Below are positions 56,713-64,000 of a stretch of DNA of 64,000 bases, piece by piece. Location of the stretch: contig NC_081410.1 of assembly GCF_030272615.1 (NCBI RefSeq), positions 185,119,619 to 185,183,618 on the forward strand, read 5' to 3'. Source of the stretch: Cryptomeria japonica. Taxonomy: Eukaryota; Streptophyta; Pinopsida; Cupressales; Cupressaceae. How positions within the stretch are numbered: position 1 is the stretch's first letter; every line of letters begins with the position of its first letter. A program made the translations under genes and the position numbers. Below the pieces are notes generated by a model. It made no database searches and was not told where the DNA came from. It saw only the letters and a list, made by a program, of their open reading frames with translations.

Positions 56713-58343
56713 ATCACTAGTACAAAAATAGCAATATATGATTAAAAAAACTACTAAAAATTGCATATTGTAGCGTAGAAATTAGGAATCATCAAAGCAT
56801 AGATAGATCAAAACACAAGACATGATAGCTCAATCAAAAGAACACTCATTGAAATGAACCTAATTCCAAAGCACATTCAATAGAGGTATGAAAACAAAGC
56901 ATTTAAAAGAAAATGTCATGCAAACCATATAACAATTCGGATGCTTCTTCCATTCGGCTCCATTGTTGTTCTTTCCTCTTCAATGGGTTTGTGGATCTCA
57001 CCTACAAGTGCTCACACAATTGAAAGCAAAAAGCTCAAGAGTACTAGAAACGAAAATTCGGTGGTTTGATAGAAATTCGGGATTAAGGATTCAAAGGATC
57101 TGATTTGATTGAAAATCATCCAATTTATAGAAGAATTGGATAAGTGACAAGATTAGCATGATGCAATTCAAATGGAAATTGCAAATCAATATGACAAATT
57201 ATGACAAATTATGCACTTTCCATGCACAATTTGATTGATTGACAATTTGATGACATATTATGACACATTCTATGTCAAATTGATTGATTGTCAATTATGA
57301 CAATTTATGACAAATTGAAATGTCATTCCCATAGAATTAGGAGATGAAATAGGAGGGAAAAGAAATTAGAAATTAAGAAAATAGGAAATTGAAATTGATG
57401 ACAAATTAGGAATTTAGAAATTGAAGGAAAATTAGAATTTAGTGAATTAATCAATAATTTTTCATTTATTAATTAATTCACTCACAAAGAGGAATAATTA
57501 GCCAATTAAATGAATATTTAATTGTAATGAGGAAACTTAGGATTAATAAATAATTTAGTAATCCTAGAGGAAGAAATGGCAAATTAGGTTAAATGAATAA
57601 ACCATAAAACCCTAGAAGACGAATTAGAAATGCGAAAATGACAATTAGGTCTTGATTGAAGATAATTAATGTCATGATTTTGAATTGATAAATGACCAAT
57701 GCGACAAAATGATTTGATAAATGCGCCAATTGACAAGGAACAATGACAAATTGATCCAAATTGACATAATTGAGACAGACAATGATCGATAGCAAAATGA
57801 TCGCAAAATGACGAGATCGAAAAGAGGACAAAAATCGATAACAAATAGATTGCAAAATGACAAGATTAACAATGACCACGATCGATGACAAATCGATCGT
57901 CAAATGACAAAATTAAACATGACAACGATCGAACAATGACAAATTGATCGCATGATGAGAAGATTGAAGGATTGATGATAAATAGACAAGATTGATAAGA
58001 GGACAACGATCGATGACAAATCAATCGCAAGATTGACAGGATTGATAAGAGGACAAAACCCTAATTAGGATTGACGATGTCCAAAATGATGACAAATGAA
58101 TACGCACATTGATGCGACAGGGTAAAATTAATCAAAATCATGATTGGATAATGTTATCAACAAGACCAAATTCGAAGACGAGATGATTGAAGAATGTAGA
58201 AGAATGACTCGATGTTCGCAAATGATAAAGACCAAGTGTGTGACATAGGAGAAATGTTAATGCGACGCAAAAACCTAAAATGAGGCAATGCGCAAATGTT
58301 AAAGTATGACCTTGCAAGCGTTGACCATTTTTAGGTGTCTACA
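56713..58343 (-). repeat. 3' LTR of element J
   Basis: The right end TTTTAGGTGTCTACA at 58343 is clear. With a left end near 56713 it would be about 1.6 kb. It contains the repeat fields at 57170-57310 and 57660-58110. Frames 57584-57903 are those repeats read through. Confidence 0.65.
57660..58110. repeat. GATCGAT-rich degenerate repeats in J LTR
   Basis: Units of roughly 45-60 bases of the type ACGATCGATGACAAAT, CGATCGCAAAATGACAAGAT recur, with core words GATCGAT or CGATCG about nine times. A related field of GACAAATTATGAC words lies at 57170-57310. It keeps many CpG sites, unlike its surroundings. Confidence 0.65.
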
Positions 58344-58362
58344 TTTTGCCCCTCTTTGAGAC
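58344..58362 (-). other. Polypurine tract, element J
   Basis: On the minus strand CAAAGAGGGGCAAAA meets the LTR start TGTAGACACC; the same place and sequence as in D. Confidence 0.78.
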
Positions 58363-58620
58363 AATGCGATTCTGAGCATTGTTTCAAAGAACAATAATAA
58401 AAATGCCCCAGACAATAATAATGACATATGCATGCCCCCTCGAGGAATTGGCCGAAAACATGCGGAAAAGAGGCCAATTGATCGATAAAAAAAATGATAG
58501 GATCGAACGGACTGAAAATTGGATATCAGATGCATGAAGGACAAGCAATTTAAGGTGCACAAGACCATGACCAACATAAGATGGAGAGGACGCACGTCCA
58601 TCTATGCAATGACAAAGAGC

Positions 58621-58629
58621 TATAAATGA
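58621..58629 (+). promoter_or_regulatory. TATA box for the antisense PMD gene of J
   Basis: TATAAATGA preceded by GAGC, 278 bases after the LTR end and 545 bases before the PMD ATG. Place and flanks agree with the TATA box of I at 55028 (277 bases after its LTR end). Confidence 0.6.
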
Positions 58630-58879
58630 GACCAAGAGGGTGAAAATGACTCATTTGCACTAGCTAAAGAGGAGGATTTGTTGCTCTAGACAAGGACACG
58701 TGCAGACAGATGGCGAGCATTCCAATGGTGGATCACCTTGGAGAATGTGTATGCACATTCAGACGTCCGGAGGACGCAGGAGCAGCGGTATGTATCTCGA
58801 AAACCCATGTTTTGAATTTCATGAATTTTGATGGCTTACGGGACATTGTGGGGCCCATAGGGGATACCAAAATGGACAT

Positions 58880-58993
58880 CTGCGCTTGTGTCATCTAAAC
58901 CTGCGCTTGTGTAAGGAGTTCTACGCTTGTGTAGGAAGACACAGGCGCAAGTCACCTGACACAAGTGCAGTTTCTCTTACACAGGCGCAAGTG
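58880..58993 (+). repeat. CTGCGCTTGTGT repeats, direct and inverted, in J
   Basis: Three direct copies (CTGCGCTTGTGT twice and CTACGCTTGTGT) at 58880-58933 are followed by three inverted ones (ACACAGGCGCAAGT twice and ACACAAGTGCAG) to 58993. The two halves can pair. It sits in the PMD leader, like the array of D, whose variant AGCGCTTTTGC is similar. Confidence 0.75.
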
Positions 58994-59165
58994 TTCATAA
59001 AAACTTTAGTTTTGATTTGAAACGGCATGCAAATGACCTAAAAAAAGGGGGACAAGGGTGGGATAGGTCAATGTAGATGGAAAACACCCTGATTGGGCAT
59101 GAAAATGAGGATATGCAACCCATAGGAACAAACCCTAAAACTAAGAAAATGATGCCCCGATTGTG

Positions 59166-60983
59166 ATGCAGAGTCGACAATATCCATTGATCACGCGGGA
59201 GAATCGACCTGACTGTTTCATGCTACGACATAGACTCAGGAGCACAGAGAGAGACACATTAGCTGGACTGGGATTGTATTACATCACATATATGCCCGAG
59301 ATTAGGGCAAACATAGGATTGCTTACCGCATTGGCAGAGTGATGGCACTCGGAGACTTCATCATTCCATTTGGCGACTGGAGAGGTGACGGTGACTCTAG
59401 AGGATGTATGGCGCATCCTCCGCATTCCGATACATGGGGAGATGATAGAGTACGACCCAGTGACAGGGAGAGACGCGTTATGCAGACTGTTTGAGTGTGA
59501 CGCAGATGATCTGGACATTGTCGAGAGAGAGATTCGCTGGGAGACTATGGCGGCCGAGTATGAGCAGCGATGTGTGGTGATAGCAGTTGTGATAGCATGT
59601 CTTCTAGTAGGGGATAGATGAGGACATGGATTCCCTATTGGATGGGGAAGAGTGCTAGAGCAGATGGCGACAGAGGGGACGGTGTATGCATGGGGACCAT
59701 GTGTACTGGCTATGCTGTATTTCCAACTACATCAGATAGCGTATCAGGGAGTTCAGACATTGAGCTGTGGAGTCACATTGCTTCAGGTATGGGCATTTGA
59801 GCACATTGCCATATGTCGACCGATTACAGATAGACAGGTTGTACCACACCGACCATATGTGTATAGCTATGGTGGAGCACTGAGACAGGGTCCGTTTGGA
59901 TACATATTATATTGGCGACATGAGCTAGACAGACTGAGAGAGTTCATATGGAGGCCATATCGAGACTGCCCTGGATGGTCAGATGATCATGATGAGTTAC
60001 CATATTGTAGACAGGAGAGGTACCTGATTGGGCGACCAGTGAACCGCCAGAGAGTGATTGAGTTGTACCTGCCAGAGAGGGTCAGACGACAGTTTGGAGA
60101 GCAACAAGATGTTCCTTGGAGGACTGCATGCTTTGCCCGATCTCACCGAGAGACGAGTCAGTGGGGGATTATGATTCAGCCACACATAGCCTATGCTGAC
60201 TTTGCACAGCTATAGCCGAGATAGTGGGAGTGGTGGTCAGATGTGGTGGATGTTGGGACTACAGAGGAGTATGAGACATGGTTCACACAGCGACGGCCAG
60301 TGCCTTTGACTGATCCGGACATTCCAGTACCGAGGAGACAGGAGGACTTTCCACTCATAGGAGAGGAGGGAGATGATGAGGACGAGGAGGATGAGAATAA
60401 TGAGGATGATGAGGACGGGGGAGATGATGGTGGGGAGGATGATGGTGAGGAGGATGATGAGGATGACGGGGACGGGGGAAAGGATGGGGAGCCAGACGCA
60501 GCGGATCAGGAGACATTGCAGGATATTCCCATAGAGCCAGAGACAGCTAGGACAGAGGAGATGGATAGGTGCAGGGCTACCATAGCGAGTCAGCAGGATT
60601 ACATTGCAACATTGGAGAGACAGAATGCCATTTTGAGGACAGAACGAGATACAGCACTAGCTCAGGCACAGCGAGAGGGACAGAGAGTCACTGAGTTCAT
60701 TGGGTCGATTAGGGATGCCAGTGCACGGGAGATGGCACAGATGCTGGTAGAGACCGGCGAGGAGAGACTGTATTGGAGGACACTATATGAGGGTGCAATT
60801 CCACTGGAGCGGAGAGCACCTTCATATCGGGCACGATCGAGGACAGAGAGCAGGTCACGGTCTCAGAGGTCATTGAGTAGCATGGGGGTGAGTGGACCGA
60901 TGAGACCACCGCAGCCAGGACCAGGAGGGACATCATCTGCGAGACATGGCAGGGATGAGGAGGACAGAGGGAGCACCCAGTGA
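59166..60983 (+). pseudogene. Antisense PMD gene of element J, nearly whole
   Basis: A single frame of 606 codons from ATG 59166, with only four stops: TGA at 59340 and 59619, TAG at 60213 and 60222. PMD blocks: LGLYYITYMPEIRANIGLLT, WHSETSSFHLATGEVTVTLE, DVWRILRIPIHGEMIEYD, TEGTVYAWGPCVLAMLYFQL, LLQVWAFEHIAICRPITDRQ, FIWRPYRDCPGWSDDHDELP and LPERVRRQFGEQQDVPW. Then a very acidic stretch (Asp/Glu/Gly, 60370-60500), a coiled coil (IASQQDYIATLERQNAILRT) and an Arg/Ser-rich tail. The family is PMD (PF10536). It probably acts in the nucleus, if at all; role in the element unknown. Confidence 0.85.
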
Positions 60984-62126
60984 TAGAGGCATGTGCTCCG
61001 TATGACAAACAGTGGACATTATGTAGTTTGACATGTTGTAGTCAGCCTGCAGGCCATACTGAGGACAGACAGTCCGATTTTGTACTCCGATATTATTATG
61101 ATATGTGATATGTATCGATATGATGGATATAATATGTTATGATTTATGGTTTTTTTTATTTGCATGTATGGATGACTTATGCATTTGTTTATGAACATGT
61201 ATGGATGTATTTTTATGTTTTGTTTTGTTTTTTTTTTTTTGTTTTTTTTTTGATGTATTTATGAAATGAAATGGATAAAATGCCTGATGTAATATGTGAT
61301 GGAATGCAAATGTACTAACCAAATAGATGCAGGATGCAGCATATATGTGTGGAGATCGGAGCACTAGACCGAACTGACTATCTGGACTGACGGAAGAAAT
61401 GTTAGTAAGAAGAAAATGAGATAGAAGACAGTTAAAGATGAAGAAAACTTGCTTTCAGTAATGCACTTTGTAGGTGAGAACCTTTATTTTTATGTAGCAA
61501 AATGGATGCGTAGCATCATGGCATTGAAGGCCAGAGCTGAAATGCAACCCTTTTTGCAAAAGACAGTCACATCACAGACAAATGACAATCACAATCAAAA
61601 AAGAAAAAGACCATGAGCCATCCCGGTCACTCTAAATCACTCAGTGACATCATCGAGCAACATAGGAACATGATCGAAGCCAAAGATAAATCAATAAAAA
61701 GATAAGACTCACAAATTCAAGCAAATCAGACAAACATCTTGATCTTCATTGTCAAAAGTTGAAAGTACTAATAGGACGATCATGCTGTCTGGTTTTAGGA
61801 AATGCGGTACCCCGTCTAAGATAGGACACAGTCTGGTTTCGAGTATACCACACCCTGTATAAGACCCATGATAATAGGAACAAGGACAAATGATATCGAT
61901 GCTGATGTTCGATTGAGATGACAATTTTGATCAGGTTGAATGTTTGGTTTGAATGAAAAAAAGTTCATCTGTTAATACGTGATTCCATTAAAGCACAATG
62001 TTTGATTGCGACTCGTGGGAGGAATGCTCAGTGACTTGTCTTATGCACAAGAGGGATAATTTATTGCAAAATGTTTGTTTTTGGATTTGGAGTTTTACAA
62101 TTTTTTTTGTTGTTCATTTTTTTTTT
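60984..62126. other. Gap after PMD gene of J
   Basis: Non-coding. It has T-rich runs at 61149-61250 (probable transcript 3' region of the PMD gene) and otherwise mixed sequence with no coding trace. Frames at 61137-61364 and 61709-61924 are not conserved in D. Confidence 0.55.
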
Positions 62127-62335
62127 TTCAGGACTTTATTTGACTTTTTAGGGATTTTTTTCAGGACATTTTTCAATTTTTATGACTTTTTTCAGGACAT
62201 TATTTGATTTTTATGAATTATTTCAGGACATTTTTTGGATTTTTTTGGATTATTTCAGGACATTTTTTGGATTTTTTTGGATTATTTCAGGACATTTTTT
62301 GGATTTTTATGGATTATTACAGGACATTTTGGATT
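62127..62335. repeat. 31-33-base tandem repeat, TTTCAGGACATT, in J
   Basis: Seven copies of TTTTTCAGGACATTTTTTGG type spaced about 31-33 bases. D has two copies of the related TTTTTTCAGGACTTTATAT next to its integrase. It lies between the ends of two converging genes. Confidence 0.85.
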
Positions 62336-62569
62336 TAAACGCTCCAGTGATTGATCATGACGAGGGAAAAGCACCCAATGCGCACTTGAAAGACACATAA
62401 ACCAGGACCAAAACATATGTACAAGACACTGGAGTAAGCGAGATAGTGATGTTGACCAATAATAGGCCTGGAATAAAACATTGGGTTGAGTCAAAGATAG
62501 GCATGATAACTGGCCGAGAGAAAACATGGCTAGAAGTCATGATAGATGACGGAGCAATAATCTCATTAC

Positions 62570-62642
62570 TCATGGCGCCTGATTGCCAGGTTTTCACCAT
62601 GGTACTTGCCCAAAGCGCCTGTTTGCCAGGTTTTCACTAGAG
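62570..62642 (-). terminator. Duplicated conserved 3' block downstream of pol, J
   Basis: Two copies of GCCAGGTTTTCACCA/TAG (62586-62600 and 62625-62640), each after GCGCCTG, about 40 bases apart. D has one copy (36888-36906). Conservation in non-coding DNA at the end of pol suggests a 3'-end or packaging role; this is inference. Confidence 0.4.
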
Positions 62643-62690
62643 GGCAAATCATTTTTTTGCTCTTTACTTTTTTCTCTTTTTTTCTTTTTT

Positions 62691-62828
62691 CATTTTTTTG
62701 TATTTTTTCGCTTTTTTCATTTTTTTGTATTTTTTTGCTTTTTTCATTTTTTTGTATTTTTTTGCTTTTTTCATTTTTTTGTATTTTTTCGCTTTTTTTT
62801 CATTTTTTTTGTATTTTTTCAGGATCAT
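62691..62828. repeat. 27-base tandem repeat, 5 copies, in J
   Basis: Units CATTTTTTTGTATTTTTTCG plus CTTTTTT start at 62691, 62718, 62745, 62772 and 62801. Since 27 is a multiple of three, long frames open on both strands (62606-62929, 62698-63039 and 62664-62945); they are repeats, not genes. Confidence 0.9.
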
Positions 62829-62853
62829 ATTTGAAGAAATATCTGACAGAAAA

Positions 62854-64000
62854 CTATGCCCAGTACTTGCGAAGATGCATGCTATTAATAGGATCAGACA
62901 GAGGTTCACCTTCGGGAGTCGCAAGCTGATATGCCCCCGAGCCATAGGCTGCAGTTACTATGAAAGGCCCAACCCAATTGGGTTCAAACTTGCCCTTGAC
63001 GATGTCAATAGACTATGCATTCTTGGGATTTGCCTTTAAAACCAGGTCTCCCACTTCGAAGTGTTGCCCTTTGACCTTCTTATTATAAGAGCGACGAAGA
63101 CGGTTTTGGTATGCTTGCAAATGTGTCAGAGCTGTCCGACGTTTTTCATCTAACATCTCAACCTGATGCAGCCGAGAGACTCTGTGTGTCTCATCATCAA
63201 TTAGGTGTTGCAAGGAAACCCTCAAGGAAGGAATCTCGACTTCCAAAGGTAAAATGGCTTCCGCACCATACACCAAGGAATAAGGTGTGGCACCAGTAGG
63301 GGTGCGGATAGAAGTGCGATAGGCCCACAGTGCTGGATTTAACTGTATGTGCCAATCTCGACTAGCGTCATTGACAACTTTCTTCAGGATCTTGATAATG
63401 GTTTTATTTGATGCTTCAGCTTGACCATTACCCTGTGGATAGTATGGGCTAGAAAAACGGTGTTGAATATGAAACTTTTCACAAAGCTCTTTAACATCTT
63501 TATTCTTGAAGGGTCGACCATTATCTATGACTATGGCAAGGGGAACCCCATATCTGCATATGATATAATTTAGCAAGAATTTTGAAATTTGGACACCAGT
63601 GATATAGGTCATGGGGATGGCTTCAATCCATTTTGTAAAATATTCTGTAGCTATAATAATGAACTTGTGTCCATTTGCAGATGTTGGCTGAATCTTGCCA
63701 ATAAGATCCAAACCCCACTAAGAAAAGGGCCATGGAGATATAATAGAATGAAGCTCTTGAGCTGGTGTATGAATATAATTTCCATGGATCTGACACTTGT
63801 AGCACTTTTTAACAAACTCATGAACATCTTTTTCCAAAGTGGGCCAATAATACCTAGCAGGAATCAACTTTTTGGCTAAGCTAAGACCATTGAAATGGCC
63901 CCCACATATACCATCATGAACCTCGTGTAAAGCCGTTTGTGCTTCGTCAGAATCCAAACACCTGAGGAGGGTATGGTCAAAAGAACGGCGGTAAAGGGTG
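62854..64000 (-). pseudogene. Integrase of element J
   Basis: One frame from the window end to a TAG at 62854, with only two inner TAG codons (63718 and 63013). The zinc domain is HEVHDGICGGHFNG and KKCYKCQIHGN; the core has GLDLIGKIQPTSANGHKFII (Asp), PLAIVIDNGRPFKNKDVKEL (Asp), and SPYYPQGNGQAEASNKTI (Glu), all three catalytic residues kept, unlike D. The C-terminal part is RSYNKKVKGQHFEVGDLVLK, then FEPNWVGPFIVTAAYGSGAY and MHLRKYWA. About 70% alike with D by eye. Pol continues to the right. Confidence 0.9.

Larger units (their letters stand above)
56713..64000 (-). mobile_element. Element J: D-type gypsy, 3' half
   Basis: In view are the 3' LTR, polypurine tract, antisense PMD gene, converging gap with repeats, and the integrase end of pol; RT and gag lie beyond the window. 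It is the best preserved of the three D-type elements (PMD in one frame, integrase in one frame with two TAG). Its left boundary is the loss of PMD coding of I; the first TG of the LTR is not certain (56713-56740). Confidence 0.8.

Noticed and set aside
62606-63039. Phe-rich and Lys-rich proteins of about 100 residues
   Set aside because: They are translations of a 27-base T-rich satellite that is open on both strands.
1-64000. tRNA, rRNA or other RNA genes
   Set aside because: No cloverleaf or rRNA-like sequence noticed; tRNA similarity is limited to the primer-binding sites of the elements.

Overview
The window looks like gymnosperm (probably conifer) nuclear DNA made almost entirely of nested, decaying LTR retrotransposons. 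I infer the organism from the density and depth of nesting, the AT-rich sequence, the copia/gypsy mix and the absence of any recognisable host gene. I found no RNA gene, CRISPR array or cellular gene.

Layout. The outermost element visible is G, a minus-strand copia remnant (about 51.6-53.8 kb). A plus-strand copia element F, of which only the 3' end is in view (50627-51615), abuts it on the left. Inside F sits copia A (minus; runs from beyond the left edge to 50626). A's 3' LTR appears to be split by plus-strand element Z (1-3362), and its 5' LTR is split by chromovirus-type gypsy B (9324-49694). B's 5' LTR is split by copia C (20601-48399). C's 3' LTR is split by a shortened copia element E (21192-25108) and its 5' LTR by a large gypsy D (30690-47936). 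A, B, C, D and E all lie on the minus strand. Target-site duplications found by reading support three of the joints: TACCC/TACCT for B, CTTGG for C and TTACA for E. LTR pairs look older outside (A, B, C about 89-92% alike by eye) and younger inside (D, E about 95%).

Right part. G is interrupted by H (a coiled-coil ORF fragment, about 52.0-52.7 kb) and by a second gypsy stack: I (from about 53.8 kb), itself apparently interrupted by J (from about 56.7 kb past the window end). D, I and J are the same kind of element: gypsy, Tat/Ogre-like, with an LTR ending TTTTAGGTGTNTNCA. D shows gag, protease, a G-patch, a long charged linker, RT, two RNase H domains and integrase.

Most interesting system. 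D, I and J each carry, between the end of pol and the 3' LTR, a gene on the opposite strand that encodes a plant mobile domain (PMD) protein with an acidic and coiled-coil tail. In I and J a TATA box lies upstream of it at the matching place. In D a 13-base motif is repeated about 16 times in the leader of the PMD gene and about 14 times in the leader of gag-pol, in the sense direction of each. This suggests a two-gene, two-promoter element with converging transcription units that end in A/T-rich repeats.

Nearly every reading frame is broken. Many breaks are TAG or TGA codons that one C-to-T change from CAG or CGA would give, as expected after long cytosine methylation. Coordinates of joints without a target-site duplication are estimates.
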